Shown here piece by piece: positions 18,105 through 26,495 of a DNA stretch of 56,855 nucleotides; the stretch's first letter is position 1; each line of letters starts with the position of its first letter. The DNA is from Micrococcales bacterium (GTDB lineage: Bacteria; Actinomycetota; Actinomycetes; Actinomycetales; WQXJ01). Below the pieces are notes generated by a model, which was not told the origin of the DNA, ran no database searches, and saw only the letters and a program-made list of their open reading frames with translations. Both the position numbers and the translations under genes were made by a program. Location of the stretch: positions 1 through 56,855 of the forward strand of contig WQXJ01000007.1 in NCBI GenBank assembly GCA_009784895.1, given 5' to 3'.

Positions 18105-19454
18105 CTAGCCCTGGCCCATATTGGCAGCCTCCTGCTGCCAGCCGTCGACAACAGTTCTGACGACGGCATCCCAATTGGCTGAACCTTGGGCGTATTGCAG
18201 CAAAGCGTCGCCAAACTGGTTTTTGAAGTTTTGACTTGGGAACAGCTGGAAGACCCAAGGCAAGTTGGTGATGCCCTCCTTGTCCCGCCAGGCCATTATG
18301 TCCTGGGCCAGTGGGTCGGCCGGCGCATCGGCCGCGGTGAAGGTGTCGAACGGGGCGATGAAGCCCAGGTCGTTGGTCACGAACTGTTTGCCCTTGTCAG
18401 AGCTGTAGAGCCACCAAAGGAAGTCGAGCGAGGCCTTCTGTTTGGCCTCGGAGGCATTGACGTTGATGGCCAAGTAGTTTTCTGTGCCAATGCAAATGCC
18501 TTGGCCTTCCTCGCCAGACACCCCGATATACAGGGGCAGGAACTTAACGTCTTCAGCCTTAACTGTGTTGCCCTGGACGCCGTTGATCTGGCCCCAGCCC
18601 CAGTTGCCGTTTTGGACCATGGCACTTTGACCAAGGGCGAATTCCGACATCGAATCGTCGACGGTCTTGGCCCCAAGCTGTTCCTTGGGCGTGGTCGAGT
18701 TGTTCAAGTACAGGTCAAACAGCTTCTTGAAGTCCTCGTTGTAGGAGAACTTGACCTCTGAGGGAACCTCGGTCTTGTCGAGGGCGCCGTCGTCCTTAAA
18801 CTCGTAGTAGAACGGCACATTGGCCAGGTGGGTCTGCCAGCGCCAGTCTTCACCGGTCTGGAGCGAGGTCGAAGAAAAGACGCCTTCGATCCCCAGTTTG
18901 TCCTTGTGTTTGGTCATATCTTCAACGACCTTTTTCAAGGTGGCAAAGTCGGTGATCTCCTCAACCGAGCCGACCGTAGCGGCCTTGTCAGGCAGCGCGA
19001 AGTACTCTTTCATAATGGCGTCGTTGTAGATGATGCCGTAGCCCTCGATGACATAGGCGACGCCGTAGACGCCATCGCCGTCGTGGATGGCCAAAGACTG
19101 GTCTGACAGATGAGCGTAGAGGTCAGAGCCAGAAAGATCGGCCGTGTAAGCCTTGGCGTTTTGGTAGCCGACCGGCCCGTTGACCTGGAAAATGGTCGGG
19201 GCATCAGACTTGGCGATTTCGCTGCGGAAAGTCTGTTCGTAGGTGCCCGAGGCGGCGGTCTCGACCCGGACCGAAACCCCAGTCTCTTTGGTGTACTCGG
19301 CCGCAATTTGCCTGTAAACATCAGCAACTTCAGGCTTGAAGTTGAGGAAATAGACACCGGCAGCGTCACTGCCGCCGCCGTTCCCTGAGCCGCAGGCCGC
19401 CAGGCCGGCGAGTCCTAGGCAAGCCGCCGCGGCGGCAACGATGATTCTCTTCAT
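18105..19454 (-). CDS. Sugar ABC transporter substrate-binding lipoprotein (set 2)
   Basis: A 449-residue extracytoplasmic binding protein of the CUT1 class. The signal peptide MKRIIVAAAAACLG leads to a lipobox (LAGLAAC), with lipidated Cys at about residue 21 followed by a Gly/Ser-rich linker. Downstream, APTIFQVNGP, VYGVAYVIEGYGIIYND and GQSAMVQNGNWGWGQI match the ligand-binding core of such proteins. The ATG at 19454 follows GGAAGAAGGGTCAT. It has little visible similarity to the set 1 binding protein beyond the fold, which points to a different ligand. It begins the second transporter operon, transcribed toward the first. The 197-bp upstream region probably holds its promoter, and no clear operator was recognised there. 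Confidence 0.93.
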   Translation of the reverse strand: MKRIIVAAAAACLGLAGLAACGSGNGGGSDAAGVYFLNFKPEVADVYRQIAAEYTKETGVSVRVETAASGTYEQTFRSEIAKSDAPTIFQVNGPVGYQNAKAYTADLSGSDLYAHLSDQSLAIHDGDGVYGVAYVIEGYGIIYNDAIMKEYFALPDKAATVGSVEEITDFATLKKVVEDMTKHKDKLGIEGVFSSTSLQTGEDWRWQTHLANVPFYYEFKDDGALDKTEVPSEVKFSYNEDFKKLFDLYLNNSTTPKEQLGAKTVDDSMSEFALGQSAMVQNGNWGWGQINGVQGNTVKAEDVKFLPLYIGVSGEEGQGICIGTENYLAINVNASEAKQKASLDFLWWLYSSDKGKQFVTNDLGFIAPFDTFTAADAPADPLAQDIMAWRDKEGITNLPWVFQLFPSQNFKNQFGDALLQYAQGSANWDAVVRTVVDGWQQEAANMGQG

Positions 19455-19651
19455 ATGACCCTTCTTCCATATGGCGCATCCATCTGGGGCATTGAACTGT
19501 TTTTAGGCCGGCGTGGGGCGGAGTCGAGAATGACGCCAGCGATGTCTCCCCACCAGTTTAAGCTTCAATGGCCGCCACTTTGGCCGGTTTTGGGGGTCTG
19601 GGCAGGTAACGGTTTGACAACACTTTTGCTGCCAAGGCTTTGGCCAAGGCG

Positions 19652-20593
19652 CTAGGAGGAGGCTTGGCCGATGGCGCTGGGCAAGTAGCTAGGCAGCGCC
19701 TGGGTGACAAGCTGTTCGTAGACCAAATCAGGGGCCAAGCAGCGCAGCTCCTCGGCCAGGCATTCGGCGGTTGAACGGCGAGACAGCACCAGATGCTGGC
19801 GATCATGCCCGCTTTGGCGAAGGACAGCCCCGGCTTGGGTGTGTTCCTTGTCCAAGACCAGGTGGCTGCCGCCGCGGAAGTAGAGCTCAATCGAGCTGAT
19901 CGAGCCGGTCAAGCCTGGGGCCCGGCGCACTGTTACGTGCAACGACTGGGCCACCCAAGCGGCCATCAAATCAGCCGCCACCGCGGTTGGGGCGCTGATA
20001 ACCGCACTGGTGACGGTGCCGGCATCGGACTGCGCCAGGGCGCCTGTCAACTGGGCTCGCCAGGGCGACAGCCGAGCCCAGGCCAGGTCGCCGTCACCTG
20101 GGTGATAGGCGGAGGTTAGGGCTTTGAGAGCGGCTTCGCGGTTGGGGGCCTCGCGGGAATCAGTGATGCGCCTAACCGCCATTCGCCCAAGGGCAGAGGT
20201 GGCCGGAACCTCAGGACGTGTGGCCGGCCACCAGACCACCACCGGCAAATCAGGCACCAGTAGCGGCGCCACTATGGCCTCGAGGCTAGTGGCGGCGCGG
20301 CCAATCGCCCTCAAGACGACTATCTCGCCGGAGCCGCCATCTGAGCCAAGGCGGATCTGGGCGTCCAGGGCAGCCGGTTCGTCAGGCGATTCGGTGGTGA
20401 CAACAATGGCCCGGCAGGGGTGTTCCATAGCCGCCACGCGTAGCACTTGGACTGAGCTTTCGAGTTCGCCTGGCTCACACTGGACCACCAAGTTCAAAGC
20501 CCGCGCCTGGGCGGCCACCCCAGCCTGGGCTCGCAATTCGACCAGGCGGGTGGCAACCTGGCTAACCGATGTGGCGTAAATCGGAATGATCAC
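19652..20593 (-). CDS. opcA: Glucose-6-phosphate dehydrogenase assembly protein OpcA
   Basis: A 313-residue protein of the OpcA family, needed in actinobacteria and cyanobacteria for assembly and redox control of glucose-6-phosphate dehydrogenase. Recognisable parts are the central HPCRAIVVT and LPVVVWWPATRP segments and the C-terminal domain with ISSIELYFRGGSHLVLDKE. The GTG at 20593 overlaps the zwf stop (GTGA), so the two are translationally coupled. No Pgl (6-phosphogluconolactonase) gene follows, whereas many relatives carry one here. Identification rests on sequence pattern plus the fixed position after zwf. Confidence 0.93.
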   Translation of the reverse strand: MIIPIYATSVSQVATRLVELRAQAGVAAQARALNLVVQCEPGELESSVQVLRVAAMEHPCRAIVVTTESPDEPAALDAQIRLGSDGGSGEIVVLRAIGRAATSLEAIVAPLLVPDLPVVVWWPATRPEVPATSALGRMAVRRITDSREAPNREAALKALTSAYHPGDGDLAWARLSPWRAQLTGALAQSDAGTVTSAVISAPTAVAADLMAAWVAQSLHVTVRRAPGLTGSISSIELYFRGGSHLVLDKEHTQAGAVLRQSGHDRQHLVLSRRSTAECLAEELRCLAPDLVYEQLVTQALPSYLPSAIGQASS

Positions 20594-22134
20594 GGCCGCC
20601 TCCAGGTTTTGCCGTCCCGGGCCAGCAGCCTATCGGCAGTTTTCGGTCCCCAACTGCCAGCCGGATATCGCGCCGGCGGCTTGTTTGAGGCCTGCCAAGC
20701 CTTCAGGACAGGTTCCACCACCCGCCACGATTCACTGACCTCACTAGATGAGGCCTGGTAGGGCGGGACACCGACCAGCACGTCAAACAGCTCCTGTTCG
20801 AAACCCTCCGGCAGGGCTTCGGCAAAGGTGTAACCATGAGAGAAATCGACTGTCACCGGGCGGACTTGAGTCTGGGTGTTTGGCACTTTGGTGTCGATGC
20901 GCATGGTCACACCCGAATCGGGTCGCATTCGGATAGTCAGGAGGTTGGGTTCCAGTTGGCCGGCTAGGGCCGGTACCGTCTGCGCCCAAGCAGTCGGTTT
21001 CAGTAGCAGGGTGATTTGGGTGATGCGCCGGCCCAGTCGCTTGCCGGTGCGGAGGTAGAAGGGAACGCCCCGCCACCGGTCTGTGTCAACCGCTAGCTTC
21101 AGGGCCGCGTAGGTCTCTGTGGTCGAACCTCCGATCACGCCGGGCTCATCCAAATAGCCCTTGACCTGGATGTTTCCCTGCCACCCGGCAGTGTACTGGC
21201 CGCGCGCGGCGGCTTTTGAGACTGGTCCGGCCAACTCGATTTGGCGCAAGGCGCACTGGCGGGCCGCCCTGACATCAACTGCCGCCATCGAAGCCGGTTG
21301 GTCCATGGCCGTCAAAGCCAGCAGTTGGAACATATGGCCGGTCACTATGTCGCGCAAGGCGCCAAGTTGGTCCCAGTAGCCGGCTCTAGCGCCAATTCCT
21401 TGGTCTTCGCCCATAGTGATTTCGACATGCGAAACGTGGTCTCGGTTCCAGACCGCATCGAAGAGCCGGTTGGCGAAGCGCAGCGCCACAAAGGTCCGGA
21501 CTAATTCGTTGCCTAGGTAGGGGTCCATACGACAGACCTCAGTCTCACAAAAACCCTGATCGATCAGGTAGTTCAGTTGCTTGGATGAGACCAGGTCAAA
21601 GCCGTAGGGACGTTCGACCACTAAGCGGCCACCATGCCCAGGGGCTCCGGCCAAACCAGAATCAAGTAGGCCCTGAACCGCCACCGGGCAGCGGTCCGGT
21701 GGCAGGGCTAAATAGAACAGACGCTGTTGTCTGGTCGAGTGGGCCACATCTGCGGCTTGGAGGGCCAAGGCCAAATCCTTGTAGGTGGCTGGGTTGGCCA
21801 CATCGCCGGAAACATAGTGCAGCCGGGCAGCGAAGTTCTCCCAAACCTGCTGACGGAACGGGGTGCGGGCGCCGCTGGCCACAGCCGCATGGGCCTCGCG
21901 CCGCAGGTCGGCTTCGGACCAGTCCCGGCGGGCTACGCCTACCAGGGCGAAGCCGGCTGGGAGCAGGCCGCGGTTGGCCAGGTCATAGAGTGCGGGCAGA
22001 AGCTTCTTATGCGCCAGATCGCCGCTGGCACCAAACAGGACCATGGCACAAGGCCCGGCCATTGGGGTCAGGCGCGGGTCCCAGGCAAAGCCCAATTGGC
22101 GCTCACTTGGACCTGGCAGGGCGTCCGCGGACAC
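20590..22134 (-). CDS. zwf: Glucose-6-phosphate 1-dehydrogenase
   Basis: A 514-residue NADP-dependent enzyme that starts the oxidative pentose phosphate pathway. The coenzyme-binding motif GASGDLAHKK lies near residues 34-43, the substrate-binding signature is seen as MDPYLGNE, and the C-terminal domain contains FYLRTGKRL. I chose the GTG at 22134, two bases after the tkt stop, because it gives the roughly 25-residue N-terminal lead usual in actinobacteria; a reading from 22290 would overlap tkt by about 150 bp without family support. opcA follows with a 4-bp overlap. Gene order tkt-zwf-opcA lacks the transaldolase gene that normally sits between tkt and zwf. Confidence 0.96.
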   Translation of the reverse strand: MSADALPGPSERQLGFAWDPRLTPMAGPCAMVLFGASGDLAHKKLLPALYDLANRGLLPAGFALVGVARRDWSEADLRREAHAAVASGARTPFRQQVWENFAARLHYVSGDVANPATYKDLALALQAADVAHSTRQQRLFYLALPPDRCPVAVQGLLDSGLAGAPGHGGRLVVERPYGFDLVSSKQLNYLIDQGFCETEVCRMDPYLGNELVRTFVALRFANRLFDAVWNRDHVSHVEITMGEDQGIGARAGYWDQLGALRDIVTGHMFQLLALTAMDQPASMAAVDVRAARQCALRQIELAGPVSKAAARGQYTAGWQGNIQVKGYLDEPGVIGGSTTETYAALKLAVDTDRWRGVPFYLRTGKRLGRRITQITLLLKPTAWAQTVPALAGQLEPNLLTIRMRPDSGVTMRIDTKVPNTQTQVRPVTVDFSHGYTFAEALPEGFEQELFDVLVGVPPYQASSSEVSESWRVVEPVLKAWQASNKPPARYPAGSWGPKTADRLLARDGKTWRRP

Positions 22135-22136
22135 TC

Positions 22137-24197
22137 CTACAAACCGGCCAGTTCGAGGCTGCGATGGGCCGCGTTGACCACGTTGGCAGCCGTGAAGCCG
22201 CGTTCTACCAGCAAATCTGCGCCCGGGGCCGAGGCCCCGAACTCCGTCACGGCGACGCATTGGCCAGCTGTGCCAACTAAACCACGCCAAGGCCCCGGGG
22301 TGCCGGCTTCGACAGAAACCCGGGCTCGAACCTTAGAGGGCAGAACCTGTTGGCGGTAGCTGTCGCTTTGCTGGTCGAACCACTCAAGGCAAGGAGCCGA
22401 AACCACCCGGGCGCCAATGCCCTCTTCTCCCAGCAGTTCACGGGCCTGAAGGGCCAATTGGACCTCGCTGCCACTGGCCAGCAGAATCACGTCGGTGGCC
22501 GCCAGCGGCGAGGCAGCCAAAACGTAGGCACCAAAACGCAGGTTTTCAGCGCTGGCCAGCGATTGGGCCGCCCGGTCTGGTACTGGCAGGTTTTGCCGGG
22601 ACAGCACCAGGCAAACCGGTTGGCTTGATTCGAGGATGTGGGCCCAGGCCTGGACGGTTTCGTCAGCGTCAGCCGGTCGAATAACGGCCATCCCGGGGAT
22701 GGCCCGCAACGACTCGAGATGTTCGATCGGCTGGTGGGTGGGGCCGTCCTCACCGACACCAAGCGAGTCATGGGTCAATACGTAGGTCACCGGCAGTTGC
22801 ATGAGGGCGCTTAGGCGCATGGCGCCGCGCATATAGTCGCTGAAGACCAGGAAGGTGCCACCATAGGGCACTGTCAATCCATCAAGGGCAATGCCATTGA
22901 GGATTGCGCCCATGGCGTGTTCGCGTACGCCAAAGTGGATAGTTCGCCCGGTCGGGTTGGCCGGCAGGAACGAGGTCTCACCTTCAATGGTGGTGTTGTT
23001 CGAGCCGGCTAGGTCGGCCGAACCACCCCAAAGCTCGGGTAGGACTGGCCCGATGCCGGCCAGCACCTTGCCAGAAGCCGCGCGGGTGGCGATGGGCTTG
23101 CCCGGGGCAAAGCTGGGCAGTGAATCGCGCCAGCCTTCGGGAAGCAGACCGGAACGCAGACGCTCTAGCAAAGCTGCGGCATCGGGCCGGGGGGCCAGCC
23201 AACTGGCCAGCTCTTGGTCCCAGGCGGCCGCCGCTTTGGCCCCCCGACCTAAAGCCCGCCGGGTGTGCTGCAGCACCTCGGGTGGAACGGCGAAGTCACT
23301 GGCTGGATCCAAGCCAAGGTTGCGTTTGAGGCCAGCCACTTCCTGGGGCCCAAGTTTGGCGCCGTGGATTGAGGCCGTGTTCTGCTTGGTGGGCGAGGGC
23401 CAGCCAATAATCGACCGCAGGCAAACAATCGACGGCGCGTCTGAGACCGCTTGGGCTTTCTTCAGAGCCTGGTAAAGCGCCTGGTAGTCCTCTGCGTAGC
23501 GACCGCCGTGGGTCCAATCGACTCTATCGGTGTGCCAACCGTAGGCGCGATACCGGGCCAGGACGTCCTCAGTGAAAGCTAAGTCGGTTGACCCTTCAAT
23601 CGAGATCTGGTTTTCGTCATACAGCACCACCAGGTTGGCCAGCTTGTGGGTGCCGGCCATCGAACTGGCCTCGGCGGTGATGCCCTCCTCAAGGTCACCT
23701 TCGCCGGCAATAACCCAAATGGTGTGGTCAAGAGGCTGCCTGCCGTCAGATCCGGGCTCCAGCATGGCGCCGAGTCGCCGTGCCGCCATGGCCATGCCGA
23801 CAGCCGAGGCCAGCCCCTGGCCCAAGGGCCCGGTCGACATTTCCACCCCAGGGGTCAGGCCGTGTTCTGGGTGTCCCGGTGTGATCGAACCGGCCGTGCG
23901 CAGCGCTTGGATATCCTCCAAGGAGACGTCATAGCCGGCCAGGAACAGTTGGACGTAGAGCAGGGCCACAGTGTGACCGGCCGAGAGAACCAGCCGGTCA
24001 CGTCCCAGCCACTTCGGGTTAGCCGGGTCGTGGCGCATCAGACGCTGGTAGAGCAAATAGGCTGGGCCGGCCAGCGAAATGGCACTGCCAGGGTGACCGG
24101 AGCCGGCCTTTTCGATGGCGTCTGCGGCCAGGGCCTTAGCGGTGGCGACGGCGAGGTTGTCAAGGTTGGACCACTCCAGGTCATAAGGCATGGCCAT
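22137..24197 (-). CDS. tkt: Transketolase
   Basis: About 686 residues, thiamine-diphosphate enzyme moving two-carbon units in the non-oxidative pentose phosphate pathway. N-terminal domain: AIEKAGSGHPGSAIS near residues 25-39, GPLGQGLASAVGMA, and GEGDLEEG...ENQIS, the cofactor motif. The middle domain holds FGVREHAMGAI and DSLGVGEDGPTHQP. Starts at 24197 (MAMPYDLEW) or 24191 fit the family; a longer reading frame running up to 24515 only translates non-coding repeats. No strong ribosome site is seen at either start. It heads a tkt-zwf-opcA operon and is divergent from xerD. There is no tal in the window. Confidence 0.95.
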   Translation of the reverse strand: MAMPYDLEWSNLDNLAVATAKALAADAIEKAGSGHPGSAISLAGPAYLLYQRLMRHDPANPKWLGRDRLVLSAGHTVALLYVQLFLAGYDVSLEDIQALRTAGSITPGHPEHGLTPGVEMSTGPLGQGLASAVGMAMAARRLGAMLEPGSDGRQPLDHTIWVIAGEGDLEEGITAEASSMAGTHKLANLVVLYDENQISIEGSTDLAFTEDVLARYRAYGWHTDRVDWTHGGRYAEDYQALYQALKKAQAVSDAPSIVCLRSIIGWPSPTKQNTASIHGAKLGPQEVAGLKRNLGLDPASDFAVPPEVLQHTRRALGRGAKAAAAWDQELASWLAPRPDAAALLERLRSGLLPEGWRDSLPSFAPGKPIATRAASGKVLAGIGPVLPELWGGSADLAGSNNTTIEGETSFLPANPTGRTIHFGVREHAMGAILNGIALDGLTVPYGGTFLVFSDYMRGAMRLSALMQLPVTYVLTHDSLGVGEDGPTHQPIEHLESLRAIPGMAVIRPADADETVQAWAHILESSQPVCLVLSRQNLPVPDRAAQSLASAENLRFGAYVLAASPLAATDVILLASGSEVQLALQARELLGEEGIGARVVSAPCLEWFDQQSDSYRQQVLPSKVRARVSVEAGTPGPWRGLVGTAGQCVAVTEFGASAPGADLLVERGFTAANVVNAAHRSLELAGL

Positions 24198-24267
24198 CAG
24201 CTTAGTCGGCGCAAGGAAAGTTGGGTTGGGCGCGCAGCACCTGCCACCCCCTCGCTCGCCAGTCCGA

Positions 24268-24350
24268 GCTTTGGCATCATTGGCTGAACCGCGAGTTTGG
24301 GCTTTGGCATCATTGGCTGAACCGCGAGGTTGGGCTTTGGCATGAAAAGG
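24268..24350. repeat. 33-bp tandem repeat between tkt and xerD
   Basis: Two full copies starting at 24268 and 24301, plus a partial third at 24334, with period 33. The shared core is GCTTTGGCATCATTGG followed by CTGAACCGCGAG; the third copy diverges after GCTTTGGCATGAAAAG. It lies in the 325-bp divergent intergenic region (24198-24522), which contains no supported gene. The core word GAGCTTTGGCAT also occurs at about 16296, and a similar TTTTGGCATGAAA occurs at about 32543. Confidence 0.8.
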
Positions 24351-24522
24351 CCGGGGCGGGGCCAGGCTCGTTGTCTCGCGCCTTGTCTTGGGGCAATGCC
24401 GCCGCATTGCCAAAGACAAATGCCCGGAGCCAATCCCAGACAACAATCCTCGCCCCGCCCCTCGCAAGGATGGGCTTTCGCACAATCGCCTTGGGCGAGG
24501 AACACTGCGGGACAATTGTCCG

Positions 24523-25446
24523 GTGGAACTAGATCAGGTGATCGCGGCCTATTTGGCCCATTTGCGCCTAGAGCGCGGCGCTAGCCTGGCCACACTCGAC
24601 GCCTACCGCCGTGACCTGCGGCGTTACCAGGAATACCTTGGTCCGGTCAAGCTTGAGTCGGTTTCCGCCAGGCAAGTTGAAACCTTTGCCCGCCAGTTGC
24701 GGGAACCTGGCGGCGGCGCGGCCTTGTCAGCCGCTTCGACGGCGCGGGCGATTAGCGCAGTCCGGTCGCTGCACCGTTTCGCCTTGGCTGAGTTCTATGT
24801 CACAAGCGACGTGGCCCGCGACGTAACCGGGCCAAAACTGTCCGCCCGTTTGCCTAAGGCTCTAACGGTCGAACAGGTCGAAGCCCTGTTGCAGGGGGCA
24901 AAAGGTGCCGGTGAGCCGCTTGACCTGCGAGCGGTGGCGGTGCTGGAGCTGCTCTACGCCGCCGGTTTGAGGATCTCCGAGCTGGTCGGGCTCGATCTTG
25001 ATGACGTTGACTTCTCAAATCAGCGCCCGGCTTTGAAAGTCCTTGGCAAGGGCGCTAAGGAGCGGATCGTGCCGGTGGGCGGCCCTGCCCACTTGGCCTT
25101 GGAGGCCTATCTGGTGCGCGGCCGGCCGGTCCTGGCCCGGCGCGGCCAGGGCACCCCGGCTTTGTTTCTGGGGGCTCGGGGTGGGCGGCTGGCCCGGCAA
25201 GCGGCCTGGCAGATAATCAGGCAAGCCGCCGATGCCGCTGGTTTAGGTGGCCTGGAAATCTCGCCGCACTCGTTACGGCACTCCTTTGCCACCCATCTGC
25301 TTCAAGGCGGAGCGGATATTCGTGTGGTCCAAGAACTGTTGGGTCACGCTTCGGTTACCACTACCCAGATTTACACCAAAGTCACCCCCGAACACCTGCG
25401 TGAGGTCTGGTTGGGGGCCCACCCAAGGGCTCGCGGAACGGGTTAG
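24523..25446 (+). CDS. xerD: Tyrosine recombinase XerD
   Basis: A 307-residue tyrosine recombinase that resolves chromosome dimers at dif with XerC at cell division. The N-terminal SAM-like domain covers about residues 1-90 and the catalytic domain follows, with AAGLRISEL (catalytic Arg), [12 protein letters not shown] (HxxR), [10 protein letters not shown] (His) and IYTKV (nucleophilic Tyr) in the expected order. The GTG at 24523 gives the normal length; the upstream extension reads through repeats. In actinobacteria this gene typically precedes parA-scpA-scpB as it does here, which supports XerD over XerC or an integrase. Confidence 0.93.
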   Translation: MELDQVIAAYLAHLRLERGASLATLDAYRRDLRRYQEYLGPVKLESVSARQVETFARQLREPGGGAALSAASTARAISAVRSLHRFALAEFYVTSDVARDVTGPKLSARLPKALTVEQVEALLQGAKGAGEPLDLRAVAVLELLYAAGLRISELVGLDLDDVDFSNQRPALKVLGKGAKERIVPVGGPAHLALEAYLVRGRPVLARRGQGTPALFLGARGGRLARQAAWQIIRQAADAAGLGGLEISPHSLRHSFATHLLQGGADIRVVQELLGHASVTTTQIYTKVTPEHLREVWLGAHPRARGTG

Positions 25447-25459
25447 CAGCCCAAGTAGG

Positions 25460-25590
25460 CCGGGAAGATGGCCAGACCAGGCCGGGGAATCGGCAGGGCC
25501 AAACCGGGAAGATAGCGGGATCTGGCCGGGAATCGGCAGGACCGGGACGGGAAGTCGGCAAAACCTGCTGGGGAATTGGCACAATCAGGC
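25460..25590. repeat. Degenerate ~43-bp repeats upstream of parA
   Basis: The block CCGGGAAGAT recurs at 25460 and 25504, and GGGAATCGGCAGG recurs around 25486 and 25529, a period of about 43-44 bp. A weaker third copy (GGGAAGTCGGCA) starts near 25549 and a remnant (GGGGAATTGGCA) follows. The repeats fill most of the 197-bp gap between xerD and parA. Function unknown; they do not match the usual parS palindrome. Confidence 0.65.
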
Positions 25591-25643
25591 CGGGGCCAGC
25601 GTGCCCAAGCCTGCGCCAGCCGGGGCCTTGATAACGTGGCCGC

Positions 25644-26495
25644 GTGAGTGCGCGGATCAAGCCAAACCCTGCGGCAGTCAAAGACGATTTCCCGCCCCCG
25701 CCAAAGCTGAGTGGCCACGGGCCTGCCCGGATTATCACCATGTGTAACCAAAAAGGTGGCGTGGGCAAGACCACCACCGCAATCAACCTGGGGGCGGCCC
25801 TGGCCGAATACGGCCGGCAGGTGCTGCTGGTCGATTTTGACCCGCAAGGAGCGGCCACCGTCGCCACAGGGGTCAACCTGGGCGAAGAAGACCCCACCGT
25901 CTACGAGGCCCTGATGAACCCTGAGGTCGAGCTGACTTCGGTGATCAAGTCAAGCAAGATTGCGGGCCTTGACGTGGCGCCTGCCAATATCGACCTTTCG
26001 GCCGCGGAGGTCCAATTGGTGGGCGAAGTCGCCAGGGAGAACACCCTGGCGCGGACGCTGCGAGGGGTCGCGGATGACTACGACATCATTCTGATCGACT
26101 GCCAGCCTTCATTGGGTTTGCTAACCGTCAACGCTTTGACCGCTGCCCACGGCGTTATCATCCCCTTGGAGACCGAGTACTTTGCCCTCAGAGGTGTAGC
26201 CCTGCTGGTTGAGACCATCTCCAAAGTGGCAGACCGGCTCAACCCAAGGCTGAAGATCGACGGCATTGTCGCCACTATGTTCGATGCGCGCACCTTGCAT
26301 TCGAAAGAAGTTCTGGACCGAGTGCATGAGGCCTTTGGTAGCGAGGTCTTCACGACTGTCATTGCCCGCACGGTCAAGTTCCCCGACGCCTCGGTGGCGG
26401 CAGAATCAATTCTGAGCTTTGCGCCGACCCACGCTGGCGCCGAGTCCTACCGGCGTCTGGCCCGCGAATTGGTGGCGCGCGGCGATGCCGCCTGA
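25644..26495 (+). CDS. parA: ParA-family ATPase
   Basis: A 283-residue Walker-type partition ATPase. The deviant Walker A motif is KGGVGKTTTAINLG near residues 37-50, the A' motif is LLVDFDPQGAAT, and Walker B is IILIDCQPSLG. It is a lone ParA with no parB beside it; in actinobacteria this copy is encoded with scpA and scpB, distinct from the origin-proximal parAB pair. It probably acts with SMC-ScpAB in chromosome organisation. The start is a GTG at 25644 after a weak ribosome site. The end overlaps scpA by 11 bp, the first link in an eight-gene coupled chain. Confidence 0.9.
   Translation: MSARIKPNPAAVKDDFPPPPKLSGHGPARIITMCNQKGGVGKTTTAINLGAALAEYGRQVLLVDFDPQGAATVATGVNLGEEDPTVYEALMNPEVELTSVIKSSKIAGLDVAPANIDLSAAEVQLVGEVARENTLARTLRGVADDYDIILIDCQPSLGLLTVNALTAAHGVIIPLETEYFALRGVALLVETISKVADRLNPRLKIDGIVATMFDARTLHSKEVLDRVHEAFGSEVFTTVIARTVKFPDASVAAESILSFAPTHAGAESYRRLARELVARGDAA

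Noticed and set aside
22135-22290. N-terminal extension of zwf upstream of 22134
   Set aside because: It is read entirely over the tkt 3' end, has no family similarity, and the GTG at 22134 gives the normal length.
24198-24515. N-terminal extension of transketolase
   Set aside because: It translates the 33-bp non-coding repeat into low-complexity sequence and overlaps xerD; the conserved protein starts at 24197 or 24191.
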